From: Leptolyngbya sp. O-77
GTDB lineage: Bacteria; Cyanobacteriota; Cyanobacteriia; Elainellales; Elainellaceae
Reading direction: 5' to 3'
Assembly (NCBI RefSeq): GCF_001548395.1
Contig: NZ_AP017367.1
Coordinates: forward strand, 4,749,001-4,813,000
Length of the DNA: 64,000 nt
Of this stretch, positions 1 through 9,030 are shown one piece after another (position 1 is the first letter of the stretch; each line of letters opens with the position of its first letter). The notes under the pieces are model-generated. The model saw only the letters and a list, made by a program, of their open reading frames with translations, ran no database searches and had not been told where the DNA came from. A program made the position numbers and the translations under genes.

Positions 1-1278
1 CGCATCGAGCAATCGCTGGAGCAAGAGGTGCTAGAACTGCGCCAGCTCAAAACGGGGCTAAATCCCAGAACCAGCGAGCCGTTTGGAAACGACATTGATG
101 CTCTGTTTCGCGTTTTTCTCAGTCGCAATATTCCTGCCGATAACGAGTTTTTGCTGACGTTTTTGGATGGCGAGTTTGATCGCTCCAGTCCCCGCGCTGT
201 CCCCAAGTCCCTAGATTTATCTAGCCCGCTGGCTCAAGAGTTTGCAGAAATTGCCACACCCCGGCGGCGCTGGGTGACGCTGCCGGATGGAGAAATCATC
301 ATTTATCAGGCAGAACCGATTTTTCGGGAAGGTAGCCAGGGCGTGTTTGTCGTAGCACATCTGCTATCGGCTGAACTGAGGGGGATAGACGAGGCGATCG
401 CCATCGTGATTCAGGTGATGCTGACAGTGCTGGCGCTGACCACCATTGTGGCCTGGTTTGTCGTGCGGCGGGCGCTGGAGCCGCTCAACCTGTTGACCCA
501 TGCGGCCAAAACCGTGAGCGAGTCTGATCTGACCCGCCGCATCCCGGTACATGGCGTAGACGAAATCAGCGAACTGACGCTGCGGTTTAACGAAATGCTG
601 GATCGTTTGCAGCTTGCCTTTGCCGCCCAGCGCAATTTCATCAGCGACGCAGGGCACGAGTTGCGAACGCCGATTACGATTATTCGCGGGCATCTGGAGT
701 TGCTGGGCGACGACCCTGCCGAACAGCGCGAAACCCTTGACCTGGTGACCGACGAGCTAGACCGTATGAGCCGCTTTGTAGATGACCTGCTGCTGCTGGC
801 GCGGGCAGAGCAGCCTAATTTTTTGCGGATGGAAATGGTGAATGTGGCGACTCTAGCAGAAGAACTATTTGCCAAGGCAAAGGCCCTGGGCGATCGCCAG
901 TGGCGACTGGAAAACTACGCTAAAGGCTGGATTGTGGGCGATCGCCAGCGGCTCACCCAGGCGGTGATGAATCTAGCTCAAAATGCCACTCAGCACACTC
1001 AGCCCGAAGATACGATTACGCTGGGTACGGCGCTTCATCAAGATATGGTTCATATTTGGGTGCGCGACACGGGCGAAGGCATTGCCCAAGCAGACCAGGC
1101 TCGAATCTTTGAGCGGTTTGCCCGCGCTAGCTCCAGCAGGCGACGGTCGGAAGGTGCGGGGCTGGGGCTGGCAATCGTGCGGGCGATCGCCCAGTCCCAC
1201 GGCGGCACTGTCGAACTGGTCAGCCAGCCCCAACAGGGCGCAACCTTCACGCTCGTCATCCCGGTTGATCCCCCCTAA
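1..1278 (+). CDS. sensor histidine kinase, 5' end outside the window
   Basis: The reading frame is open from the first base, so the gene starts upstream. The GTG at 28 is probably internal. Visible parts, in order: the end of an extracytoplasmic sensor region, a membrane segment (about nt 400-465), a HAMP linker, a HisKA dimerisation domain with the H-box DAGHELRTP (phospho-accepting His codon at 655-657), and a HATPase domain with N-box, DTGEGIA and GAGLGLAI motifs. This is a membrane sensor that autophosphorylates on His and passes phosphate to a response regulator. The regulator gene follows 138 bp downstream on the same strand, so the two probably form a pair. The stimulus cannot be read from the sequence. 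Confidence 0.93.
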   Translation, partial: RIEQSLEQEVLELRQLKTGLNPRTSEPFGNDIDALFRVFLSRNIPADNEFLLTFLDGEFDRSSPRAVPKSLDLSSPLAQEFAEIATPRRRWVTLPDGEIIIYQAEPIFREGSQGVFVVAHLLSAELRGIDEAIAIVIQVMLTVLALTTIVAWFVVRRALEPLNLLTHAAKTVSESDLTRRIPVHGVDEISELTLRFNEMLDRLQLAFAAQRNFISDAGHELRTPITIIRGHLELLGDDPAEQRETLDLVTDELDRMSRFVDDLLLLARAEQPNFLRMEMVNVATLAEELFAKAKALGDRQWRLENYAKGWIVGDRQRLTQAVMNLAQNATQHTQPEDTITLGTALHQDMVHIWVRDTGEGIAQADQARIFERFARASSSRRRSEGAGLGLAIVRAIAQSHGGTVELVSQPQQGATFTLVIPVDPP

Positions 1279-1416
1279 AGCTGATGTCAATTTCTCTCTA
1301 CAGCGCTATCTGTGGAATTAGCTAAACGCCCTGCCAGTCCTTGACTTAGGCAGCAGATTAGTCATGCAAAATCACCAATCTAAACTCCAAAATCAGTACA
1401 TCCAGAAACGAAAACC

Positions 1417-2082
1417 ATGACCCGCGTGTTGATTGCAGAAGATGAGCCGCGCATTGCTGCTTTTTTAGAAAAGGGATTTCGGGCTAACGGCTTTGCAACG
1501 GCGATCGCCCCGGATGGACAAACCGCCTGCGAAATGATTGCCAGTCAAGAGTTTGACTTGTTGATTTTGGATTTGGGATTGCCTAAAAAAGACGGCTGGA
1601 CGGTGCTAGAAGAACTGCGCGGGCAGGGCGAGCAATTGCCTATCATTATCCTCACTGCCAGCGACAGCGTCTACGACACCGTGGCCGGACTAGAGAGCGG
1701 CGCAGATGATTACGTCACCAAGCCCTTCCGGTTTGAGGAACTGCTGGCCCGCGCCCGTCTGCGCCTGCGCTCCACACACACTGCCCAAAGCGCAGAAATG
1801 CGGCTGCAAGTGGGCAGCATCGAGCTAGATTTGCAATCCCATCAGCTCCAAGTGGGCGATCGCCAGATGGAGTTGTCGGCCCGTGAATTTGCCCTGGCAG
1901 AAACGTTCCTGCGAAATCCGGGACGAGTCCTCAGCCACGAGCATTTGCTCAAGCACGTCTGGGGCTATGACTACGACCCCGGCTCCAACATTGTCAATGT
2001 CTACGTCGGCTATCTACGAAAAAAGATGGGGAATGGGTACATCGAAACGGTCCGCGGCATGGGCTATCGCTTTCAGCCGTAG
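1417..2082 (+). CDS. OmpR/PhoB-family response regulator
   Basis: A 221-residue protein. The N-terminal receiver domain has the acidic pair E8-D9, phospho-acceptor D52 (LILDLGLP), T80 and K102 (VTKPF). Residues about 127-221 form a winged-helix DNA-binding domain ending in the typical YIETVRGMGYRF. It is the likely partner of the upstream kinase, and phosphorylation should control its DNA binding as a transcription factor. The kinase-before-regulator order is less usual but not rare. The ATG at 1417 matches the family N-terminus (TRVLIAEDE). Confidence 0.95.
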   Translation: MTRVLIAEDEPRIAAFLEKGFRANGFATAIAPDGQTACEMIASQEFDLLILDLGLPKKDGWTVLEELRGQGEQLPIIILTASDSVYDTVAGLESGADDYVTKPFRFEELLARARLRLRSTHTAQSAEMRLQVGSIELDLQSHQLQVGDRQMELSAREFALAETFLRNPGRVLSHEHLLKHVWGYDYDPGSNIVNVYVGYLRKKMGNGYIETVRGMGYRFQP

Positions 2083-2096
2083 TCAATGTCTGTCTG

Positions 2097-2159
2097 AAAT
2101 TTCAAAACTAAAATTTCAAAACTATTCAAAACTAAAATTTCAAAACTAAAATTTCAAAA
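2097..2159 (+). repeat. AT-rich tandem repeat
   Basis: About five imperfect copies of a unit like AAATTTCAAAACT lie directly after the response regulator stop codon and just before the IS end at 2179. This is a low-complexity intergenic array; no function is evident. Confidence 0.75.
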
Positions 2160-2227
2160 ATGTCCTGGGCTTCAAACTCAGAAGTGTTGAATCCAGATAG
2201 AAAACTTTACATTTTAGCTTACAAGAG

Positions 2228-3193
2228 TCATACGAGTGTTTCGGGCAGCAGATCGTAGCTCCAATGAACCATTGAGCAGCGACGGCTCAGTTCCAGTTGT
2301 AAATACCGAAACTTGTCGAGCAATTCACTGCCATAGAATGCTGGAATTTCGATTAACAATAAGATTAAATACGTGATGAGCACCATATAAATCTGAATAC
2401 TCACCCCATTCACATTCTTGGTGATGAGACGATCGAGCTTTAAGTGCATCTTGAGAAACTTCCATAACACCTCAATTTGCCAACGATGCCGATAGGTATC
2501 ACTGATTTCTTCGTCGCTCATCTCATTGACATTAGTTGCCAGACGAAACTCGCTCCGACTCTCCAAATCACAGAACCAAACCACGCGGTAACGGTCGTGG
2601 TCAAGTTCAGTCTTCATATTGTTCTTGATTCGCACCACAAACTTTGTTTGAGTGAGACTCATTTGGTCGAGAAATTCCCAGCTTGCGAAGCCTCTATCCA
2701 TGATGCCGATGCCGTTTTCGGGAATCATCGTGCTAATCGAATCGGCAAACTTTGCATCATGTCCTTGCCCAAAATGAATCAAGCATTCACTCGAATATCC
2801 TTGCTCTAAGTTGATTCCATTCAGTAATTTAACTTGGTGATATCCTTGCAGCCAAAATAGCTTGCTGGTAAGTGTAACGATGGTTGAATCAATCGGAAAA
2901 AGTATCTGAGCCGCGGTCGGCTGTTTGCGCTTTACTTGCTCAATCAACTGTGCATAGATTCGACAAAAGTGCCCATCCGTTCGAGTTTTGCAAGCTTTAG
3001 AAAAGGTGGATATATCGACCTCAACACCTGTACGATTTAGGCGGTAAAATAAGTCTCTCATGCTGGTTAAGCCCTTGTCCAACACAAAGGTCAACCAGAT
3101 TTCAAAGAACAAGCGCGAGTTCAAAACGGGATAGTCATGCGGACAAAGCTGCATCAAGATCGATTTGACAAGCTTCGGAAATGAGGCTATCAT
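2228..3193 (-). CDS. IS4-family DDE transposase
   Basis: A 321-residue transposase for the surrounding element. The DDE triad sits in PIDSTIV (first Asp), GIMDRGF (second Asp) and the C-terminal YRHRWQIEVLWKFLK, which fits the IS4 Y-(2)-R-(3)-E-(6)-K signature. No frameshift or internal stop is present, so it may be active. It resembles the transposase at 58048-59064 clearly (both share KMHLKLDRLITKNVNG), but the two diverge elsewhere, so they are relatives and not recent copies of each other. Confidence 0.92.
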   Translation of the reverse strand: MIASFPKLVKSILMQLCPHDYPVLNSRLFFEIWLTFVLDKGLTSMRDLFYRLNRTGVEVDISTFSKACKTRTDGHFCRIYAQLIEQVKRKQPTAAQILFPIDSTIVTLTSKLFWLQGYHQVKLLNGINLEQGYSSECLIHFGQGHDAKFADSISTMIPENGIGIMDRGFASWEFLDQMSLTQTKFVVRIKNNMKTELDHDRYRVVWFCDLESRSEFRLATNVNEMSDEEISDTYRHRWQIEVLWKFLKMHLKLDRLITKNVNGVSIQIYMVLITYLILLLIEIPAFYGSELLDKFRYLQLELSRRCSMVHWSYDLLPETLV

Positions 3194-3217
3194 CAGGCAT
3201 CATTTTTTGTTTACTAG

Positions 3218-3249
3218 GGGACAGAATACTGCATTCTGTCCCTTTTTTC
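3218..3249 (+). terminator. hairpin with T-run between the transposase start and the IS end
   Basis: A perfect 10-bp stem (GGGACAGAAT / ATTCTGTCCC), a 5-nt loop and a T6 run on the + strand. It points outward, opposite to transposase transcription. The related element at 57957 has a comparable stem between its inverted repeat and its transposase start (TAGCC...GGCTA, near 58000-58022). This suggests a conserved element feature. Confidence 0.7.
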
Positions 3250-3278
3250 GTCGCTTAATCTATCTTTCAACACTTCTG

Positions 3279-3935
3279 CATGTAACCCAAGAGAAATCTG
3301 GAGCAAAAGAAACCCGGAGCAGAGGTATAGCTGGTTGAATTGAATACTGCGAAGTGAGGATACTTACTCTGAAAATGCGATCCTAAATGTCAATATCACG
3401 ACACTATTCCCAAAGATAGATATTTTTATATTTCTTCAGAAAAAATTCTTAAAAGTACTCTTAAACACAGTTATTTTTCCGGTTACGTGCGTCTGAAGAA
3501 ATATGCGATGCCTGGAGAAGTCGAGTGTGCCTTGGGTGATTGAACGACCAAAATTTCGGGGAACAAACAAGCTACGGTGATCAATATCAATTCACAACAG
3601 CAATTCACAGCTTGACGGGCAGCCGTATGAAGATGTGTTTCCGGCTGGCAACCGTGCGCCTCGAAGAATTCTTTGGATTGAAGTGGATTGAAGTTTGAGC
3701 GAAGTTCGATACAGTTTGGCATCTAGCTTGAAAAAAACACAAACTCTGTAATGCTCTGTAATGCAGTTTGCAACGTGGCGTTATGCTGGGTCGCCTTGCG
3801 TTAAAAGAAAGTGAGAAACAGTTGCAGGATTCCCAAAAGCCCGCACAATGGAGGTCAAACAGGGGCAATTCCAGAACCGACCTTGCTCCCCCGAACTCGC
3901 TCCCCGAACTCGCTCCTTAGTTAGGGTTTTGCACT
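3279..3935. other. intergenic region without a recognisable gene
   Basis: 657 bp between the IS and the next gene. It is AT-rich up to about 3480. Short open frames on the minus strand (3483-3868) show no family motif or ribosome binding site. Near 3888-3915 a short direct repeat (CGAACTCGCTCC) precedes the next gene. No RNA gene was recognised. Confidence 0.5.
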
Positions 3936-4856
3936 ATGACGGCCTCCGCCCTGACTCATCCCCTACCGCCCACCCACAGCGCCACCGCCGCCCGCGACCA
4001 GTTGCAAATTGCGCTGGCGATCGCCGATGAATCTACCCTAAAATCGCTGCTGATCCGCTGCACGCCGCCCATCGCCCAGCCTCATCGCCTCGGCTCGGTG
4101 TCGTCGCAGGTGGGCGTGCCCGTCGATTCGCGGCAGGCAATTGACGGCATTCTCAGCTTTGAAGATATTACCTGCGTGCTGGCTAGCTCGCCAGAGGAAA
4201 TCAGCCGCCAAGTTGCTGCCAATATTGACCCCAAAAAGCTGGATCGAGAGTATGCCAAGCTGACTCGCTGCGAATCGGAACTGCACACGCTGGGCAATAA
4301 CCTGACGCTGGCGCAGGCGATCGCCCGTTTGTCTCACGCGGGCTTTCCCCCCAAGCAGGTAGACGAAATCCTTAATTTACCCAATGAAGCCTGGCACAAG
4401 TCCTGGTGGTATGCGCTGGACGAAGTAGGACACTTTACCGTACCTTTTTTGCGGCTGATGCGACCGCTGCGCTATCCCGACGGAACCTTCACACTGCAAT
4501 ATCGCGATCACTTTGCCCAGGATAAGCCGCCCTCTTTTAGTACGCAGGGACAAAAGGTGCTGGTGGAAATCAAAACGCCCGCGCAGACCTTCCGGCGCAC
4601 CATCGAGCGGATTAACTTATTTCGGCACCAGATGGGCATCCAAAAGGCGCTAATCATTGGCGATCGCCTCACGGAACTGGAGGCACGGGGCTTCATCAGC
4701 CAGGGCATCAGCGTCTACACCACCCAGCAGCCGGTTGCCATCCATGCCGAAGCCGACTGCACCGCTTGCGCCAATTTCAACTGTCCCATGTATCGCCGCC
4801 CTGACTCGCCCGTGGTCATGTGCCGCAGCTTTTGCCTGGATGCCACAGCAGAATGA
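3936..4856 (+). CDS. conserved hypothetical protein with C-terminal cysteine cluster
   Basis: 306 residues; function not recognised. Two features stand out. Residues 206-213 (GQKVLVEIK) form a hydrophobic strand ending in an E-x-K motif (E211, K213), as seen in PD-(D/E)xK nuclease folds. The C-terminus carries five cysteines, C275-x2-C278-x4-C283-x12-C296-x3-C300, which could bind zinc or an iron-sulfur cluster. The pair recalls Cas4/RecB-type nucleases, but that is inference only and the fold is unproven. The stop codon overlaps the start of the tocopherol cyclase gene (ATGA), so the two are probably co-transcribed and translationally coupled. Confidence 0.75.
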   Translation: MTASALTHPLPPTHSATAARDQLQIALAIADESTLKSLLIRCTPPIAQPHRLGSVSSQVGVPVDSRQAIDGILSFEDITCVLASSPEEISRQVAANIDPKKLDREYAKLTRCESELHTLGNNLTLAQAIARLSHAGFPPKQVDEILNLPNEAWHKSWWYALDEVGHFTVPFLRLMRPLRYPDGTFTLQYRDHFAQDKPPSFSTQGQKVLVEIKTPAQTFRRTIERINLFRHQMGIQKALIIGDRLTELEARGFISQGISVYTTQQPVAIHAEADCTACANFNCPMYRRPDSPVVMCRSFCLDATAE

Positions 4857-6058
4857 GTTTGACGGGTTTGCAGACTCCCCACAGCGGTTATCACTGGAGT
4901 CATCCCGGAACAGGTACGGGCAGCCGCTTTTTTGAGGGCTGGTATCTGCGGCTGACGCTGCCAGAGTTGGGCGAAAGCTTCGCCTTTATGTATTCCATCG
5001 AAGACCCCCAGGGTGGCACACCCTACAGCGGCGGCACGGCTCAAATCCTCGGCCCGCGTCATGAGTACCTTTGCCGCACGTTTCCCGATGTGCGCCTGTT
5101 TTGGGGCGATCGCCACACCCTTGCCCTCTGTCACTCGCGCAGACCCCCCAATCCGCTGAACAAAAGATCTTCAGACGTTTTCCCTTTTACTCAAAGTAGT
5201 ATCTCTGACTATTCCCTAAAGCAGTCATCTGATCGTTCCGCTCTGGGTTCTCATCAGCGTTCTCGAGCATCTCTGTCTAATGACCCTGGTCAATTCGTAT
5301 ATGAAGGCTATCAGCTTACTGCCACCCATCATCAGGGCATCCTCAGCGAACCCGGTCGGCATTCCGCTCGATGGTGTTATAGCATTCAACCCGTCTATGG
5401 CTGGGGCAATTGCGATCGCCCCCAACAGTCCACCGCAGGCTGGCTATCGCAGTTCCAAATTTTTGAACCGGGCTGGCAAATTTTAATGGCCCACGGACTG
5501 GCAACGGGCTGGGTCGAGTGGAACGGAACCCGCTATCACTTTAGCCAAGCGCCCGCCTATGCAGAAAAAAACTGGGGCGGGGCTTTCCCCCAGCAATGGT
5601 TTTGGATACAGTGCAATGCGTTTGACGGCGAGGCGGATCTGGCGCTAACGGCGGGCGGCGGGCGGCGGCGCGTGCTGGGCTGGATGGAGTCGGTGGGCAT
5701 GGTGGGGATTCACCACCGGGGACGGTTCTACGAGTTTGTGCCCTGGAATGGAACCGTGCGCTGGCGAGTGCAGCCCTGGGGATACTGGCAGATGCAGGCA
5801 GAAAACGCGGGTCATATGGTGGAACTGCTGGGGACGTGCGATCGCCCTCCCACGCTTATCCGTGTGCCGACGGCGCAGGGCATGGTCTTTGCCTGCCAGG
5901 ACACCACCCAGGGCAAGCTGACAGTCAAGCTGTGGGAAAAACAGGGCGATCGCCCCACGCTGTTGCTGCAAGCCCAGAGCCATCTTGCAGGACTGGAAAC
6001 AGGCGGCGATTTCTCAGCGACCGATACCAGGGGCTACAGCAATTTCTGGTATTTCTAA
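4853..6058 (+). CDS. tocopherol cyclase
   Basis: 401 residues from the ATG at 4853, which overlaps the upstream stop. The sequence has the landmarks of plant VTE1 and cyanobacterial cyclases: an N-terminal HSGYHWSHPG and RFFEGWYLRL, IEDPQGGTPYSGG, then AEKNWGGAFPQQWFWIQCN and a C-terminal YSNFWYF. The enzyme closes the chromanol ring of tocopherols from methylated phytyl-quinol precursors, giving membrane antioxidants that protect photosynthetic membranes. The middle (about residues 100-140) is a low-conservation Ser-rich insert. The family match is strong; substrate preference is taken from the family. Confidence 0.9.
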   Translation: MSLTGLQTPHSGYHWSHPGTGTGSRFFEGWYLRLTLPELGESFAFMYSIEDPQGGTPYSGGTAQILGPRHEYLCRTFPDVRLFWGDRHTLALCHSRRPPNPLNKRSSDVFPFTQSSISDYSLKQSSDRSALGSHQRSRASLSNDPGQFVYEGYQLTATHHQGILSEPGRHSARWCYSIQPVYGWGNCDRPQQSTAGWLSQFQIFEPGWQILMAHGLATGWVEWNGTRYHFSQAPAYAEKNWGGAFPQQWFWIQCNAFDGEADLALTAGGGRRRVLGWMESVGMVGIHHRGRFYEFVPWNGTVRWRVQPWGYWQMQAENAGHMVELLGTCDRPPTLIRVPTAQGMVFACQDTTQGKLTVKLWEKQGDRPTLLLQAQSHLAGLETGGDFSATDTRGYSNFWYF

Positions 6059-6296
6059 AGGCATAAGGCCAGGCAGCGCTGCGGGGCTGATTTCTATCTG
6101 GAGTAAGACATTTTACTCGAATCAGCTCAAAGCTTCCGCAAAAGTGCCAGGATGAGCAAATTAATACGATAGAAAGATTTTATAGCACAGCTTAAAGACT
6201 GTCTAAAAACCCTATTAAATTGCCAGAATTCACGGTTTACGCTGAAGGCTACGCAGAGGATGATGGGTATAAGAATATGCATTGATCATTAAGTGT

Positions 6297-6521
6297 ATGC
6301 AAGCGCCCATTCATCTACCAGGGTCCCAGACCCCTCCTTCGGAAACGCCAATTGACCAGCTTATTCGTGATATTCTGGCAGCCCGACGCATTACGCGGGC
6401 AGACCAGGAGCGATTCATGGCGCTCTTTTTGTCTAAGTCATCTTTGGGGGAGAAGGAGCAAACTCAGATCAATCTGCTGTTCGACGCACTGCGAGCGGGT
6501 CGCCTGCGAGTTGTGGATTAG
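6297..6521 (+). CDS. small conserved cyanobacterial hypothetical protein
   Basis: 74 residues from the ATG at 6297; an in-frame TTG lies 15 bp further upstream. It has a Pro-rich start, then a helical segment with IRDILAARRITRADQERFMA and a C-terminal LFDALRAGRLRVVD. The pattern looks like a widespread small cyanobacterial protein of unknown function. No membrane segment or signal peptide is seen. It stands alone, 238 bp after the cyclase gene. Confidence 0.7.
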   Translation: MQAPIHLPGSQTPPSETPIDQLIRDILAARRITRADQERFMALFLSKSSLGEKEQTQINLLFDALRAGRLRVVD

Positions 6522-6610
6522 CCTACAGTCGCTTCTGGAATTGCGTGAGAAGTACTCGGGTTGATCGTAAATCGGCCGATGGCGCATCTAAACGATCCAA
6601 TACCCAGAGT

Positions 6611-7102
6611 CTAGCGATAGTTCGTGAACTGGAGGGCAGCGGGATAGTCTTCCTGCTTGAGCCGCTGAATCACTGCCTGCAACTCATCCTTAGACTTTGC
6701 AGAAACCCGCACCGCGTCCCCTTGAATGGAGGCCTGCACTTTTTTAAATTCATCTCGAATCAGCTTAGAAATTTGCTTGCCCAATTCGGCACTGATGCCC
6801 TTTTGCAGCTTAATTTCCTGACGGACTCGGTTGCCGCTGGCAGATTCGATCTTGCCATAGTCAAAAATTTTAAGCGAGAGGTTTCGCTTGGCGGCTTTGG
6901 TTTGCAGGATGGTGTGAACCGCTTGCAGGGTGAACTCGCTGTCGGTGTTAACCGTGATTGCCGACTCGCCTAGCTCCAGCGTGGTGTTGGTATCTTTCAG
7001 GTCGTAGCGACTTTGCACCTCGCGCATGGTTTGGTCGATTGCGTTTACCAATTCTTGCCGATCGAAGTCGCTCACAATGTCAAAGGAGAATGCTGAAGCC
7101 AT
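6611..7102 (-). CDS. yajQ: YajQ-family nucleotide-binding protein
   Basis: 163 residues, the usual family length. It starts MASAFSFDIVSDFDRQE and contains SRYDLKDT and the C-terminal VRVSAKSKDELQAVIQRLK and DYPAALQFTNYR, all typical of YajQ (UPF0234). It is a cytosolic protein with two ferredoxin-like folds. Members bind nucleotides and RNA, and some bind cyclic di-GMP; which ligand applies here is unknown. The gene lies on the minus strand, upstream of the MAPEG gene region but separated by its own intergenic spacer. Confidence 0.93.
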   Translation of the reverse strand: MASAFSFDIVSDFDRQELVNAIDQTMREVQSRYDLKDTNTTLELGESAITVNTDSEFTLQAVHTILQTKAAKRNLSLKIFDYGKIESASGNRVRQEIKLQKGISAELGKQISKLIRDEFKKVQASIQGDAVRVSAKSKDELQAVIQRLKQEDYPAALQFTNYR

Positions 7103-7176
7103 AGCTAGATCATGGATTGCAAACGGGCTGTAAGCTGGTTTAAAGTTTCCGCCTAGCGATTTTCTGAAAGGCGTGT

Positions 7177-7602
7177 TCAGGCTTTCAAACTCATCAGGCT
7201 GAGGAAAAACAGGGTCGCGATGCTGGCGCTGCCGATGCCAAACATGAGCGATCGCCCAAGGGGGATATTCTGAATATAGAAGATGGAATAAAATAACCGT
7301 GCCGCGACGTAGGCGATCGCCGCCAAGTTAACCCAGCCGCCGCTCTGCTGCGTGACGTAGGCCATCAGGGCAGCCGCCGAAAAGATCGTGAACGACTCGA
7401 ACGAGTTTTGATGGGCCCAGGTCGCCCGCTGTGCATAGGGGGGCAGCTTGTCAAACAGGGCACGGGGGGCCGCCATATCGTAGCCTACCTGCACCCGACC
7501 CAGCGCCACTGCCCCAAACGGGACATAGACCAGAATCGCCGCCGCCACAATGGCATACAGCAGAACCGTAGGGCTAGGAAGCTGCTCCAAACTTGCAATC
7601 AT
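7177..7602 (-). CDS. MAPEG-family membrane protein
   Basis: 141 residues with four predicted membrane segments (about 12-35, 69-85, 90-110 and 117-138). It carries the family pattern R-A-x-x-A-H-x-N-x-x-E in RATWAHQNSFESF, followed by the short loop to the last helix. MAPEG proteins are membrane glutathione-transferase-like or eicosanoid-metabolising enzymes; bacterial members have uncertain substrates. It lies 26 bp from the DprA-like gene on the same strand, so co-transcription is possible. Confidence 0.88.
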   Translation of the reverse strand: MIASLEQLPSPTVLLYAIVAAAILVYVPFGAVALGRVQVGYDMAAPRALFDKLPPYAQRATWAHQNSFESFTIFSAAALMAYVTQQSGGWVNLAAIAYVAARLFYSIFYIQNIPLGRSLMFGIGSASIATLFFLSLMSLKA

Positions 7603-7628
7603 GCCGCTTTCCCTCTGGCTGCAAAAAA

Positions 7629-8132
7629 CTAGTCAAAATAAAACAACGTCACGAGCTTGCGCTGATCCTCTGCATCGCGACAGGTCTTCAGAAGCGTGTT
7701 GCTATCGTGAAACGCAAAGCAGATCAACTGCTGACAGCGGGAAATAATTTCCTGATTGCACAGGGCACTGGCTTCTGCGAGAGAGAGCGAGTCATTGGCA
7801 GGATTTTCCACCAGATGCATGACTTGCTCTAGCTGCTCTCGCGACTCGCGAGGCTGGCGGGCTAGACTCTGCGGCAAGATCACCGTGAGCAAATTGGGGT
7901 CGGCCCGCATGGCCCCCCGAATTGCCGCAGAATTGGTTCCGGTTGCGCCAGAGGTCAGCAGGCGATTGCCCGCTAGCACCAGCGCATAGCTCATCATTTC
8001 GATCAGATGCTGATGCGTAATAGGAACATGGCGCGACCCCAACAGGGCGATGCGTTTCGACCCAGTCTGCTGGATCGTGGCTAGCTCCTGGAGAAAGTCA
8101 TCAATTTTGGGTAGGTCGATCGACTGGCTCAA
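7629..8132 (-). CDS. DprA/SLOG-like nucleotide-binding protein
   Basis: 167 residues. The Rossmann-like core shows KRIALLGSRHVP, then LLTSGATGTNSAAIRGAM and LLTVILPQSL, the pattern of DprA, LOG and related SLOG-fold proteins (a glycine-rich phosphate loop after a GSR start). It is shorter than canonical DprA and lacks its SAM and winged-helix domains. A role in DNA recombination mediation is only suggested by the family name used in cyanobacteria; nucleotide binding is the safer call. Confidence 0.72.
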   Translation of the reverse strand: MSQSIDLPKIDDFLQELATIQQTGSKRIALLGSRHVPITHQHLIEMMSYALVLAGNRLLTSGATGTNSAAIRGAMRADPNLLTVILPQSLARQPRESREQLEQVMHLVENPANDSLSLAEASALCNQEIISRCQQLICFAFHDSNTLLKTCRDAEDQRKLVTLFYFD

Positions 8133-8214
8133 CGATCACACACAGGCTGAACAACGGAGCTATTCTATCAGGTGTCAGTAACTCTGGCGCGACTTGTCCG
8201 ATGCGCGACTCGTT

Positions 8215-9030
8215 CTAGTGGGAAGACCGCATAAACATGAGCGTGTCTTCTAGCGGGTTGACCTGAGCAGGGAGCGCATCCTCCGGGCTTTGCAGACAAG
8301 TCTCTGAGTCGCTTTCGGACACAGATTCTTCCCAATTCTTTGTCAGGGGCGACGAGAATGCAGGCTGTATGGAGGAGGCGGGAAGCGGGGAGGGCTGGCT
8401 GGCGCTGGGGGCCGTGGGATGGGCGATCGCCCGCTTGGGTTCAGACGCAGCCGACAACGCCCGCACCTGCGACAGCAGTTCTTCAGAAACAGGCGGCAAC
8501 ACCTGAGCCGTATTGCAGACAAAAAACGAGAAGGTAAGGCTGCCTAATCGAATGCGATCGCCATCTTTGAGGCGCACGGAATGGCGGATCAGTTCGCCGT
8601 TGAGGTAGGAACCGTTGCTGCTGTTGAGATCAACGAGGCGAAATCCCCCTTCGTCATACACGATGGCGGCATGGCAACGGGAGAGGCGCTTGTCTTGAAT
8701 AGGCAGCACCACGCGCCGAGAGTCGCGCCCAATCGTCCAAATGTTTTGGGGCTGAGACAGCGACTGGGTTGCGCCCTTCAGCAGATTGGTGACAAGGTGG
8801 ACGCGATCGCCCAGCACGAGTCCCTGGACATAGGGCAGCGCCACGCCCGCTAGCGACTTGCAACCCGAGTTTTCCAGATTAAGAATCTCATCGAGCAGTT
8901 CGCGGTTATGCTCGTAGAGCTTCAGAAAAACGCGATAAAGCCCCAAACGCTGCTGCAAAGCGTGATCAGGAGAAGTTTCCAGCGAGTCGGCAGGAAAGGC
9001 GGCCAGGGGGTTGAGGTTAATCATAAACAA
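8215..9030 (-). CDS. FHA-domain protein
   Basis: 271 residues. Residues about 1-90 form an N-terminal helical region (LGLYRVFLKLYEHNRELLDEILNLE). A forkhead-associated domain follows at about 96-172, with the diagnostic IGRDS, LSRCHA and NSSNGSYLNG stretches that bind phosphothreonine. The last 90 residues are Ser/Pro-rich and disordered. It is probably a phosphopeptide-reading adaptor working with Ser/Thr kinases, none of which is encoded nearby. Two possible ATG starts lie 6 bp apart (9030 and 9024). Confidence 0.9.
   Translation of the reverse strand: MFMINLNPLAAFPADSLETSPDHALQQRLGLYRVFLKLYEHNRELLDEILNLENSGCKSLAGVALPYVQGLVLGDRVHLVTNLLKGATQSLSQPQNIWTIGRDSRRVVLPIQDKRLSRCHAAIVYDEGGFRLVDLNSSNGSYLNGELIRHSVRLKDGDRIRLGSLTFSFFVCNTAQVLPPVSEELLSQVRALSAASEPKRAIAHPTAPSASQPSPLPASSIQPAFSSPLTKNWEESVSESDSETCLQSPEDALPAQVNPLEDTLMFMRSSH

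Larger units (their letters stand above)
2179..3278 (-). mobile_element. IS4-family insertion sequence, copy 1
   Basis: A 1100-bp element bounded by near-identical terminal inverted repeats: CAGAAGTGTTGAAT at 2179 and, on the other strand, CAGAAGTGTTGAAA ending at 3278. It encodes one intact transposase. Flanking bases (CTTCAAACT on the left, CATGTAACC on the right) do not match, so no target duplication remains. A second element with the same ends is at 57957-59134. Confidence 0.88.
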
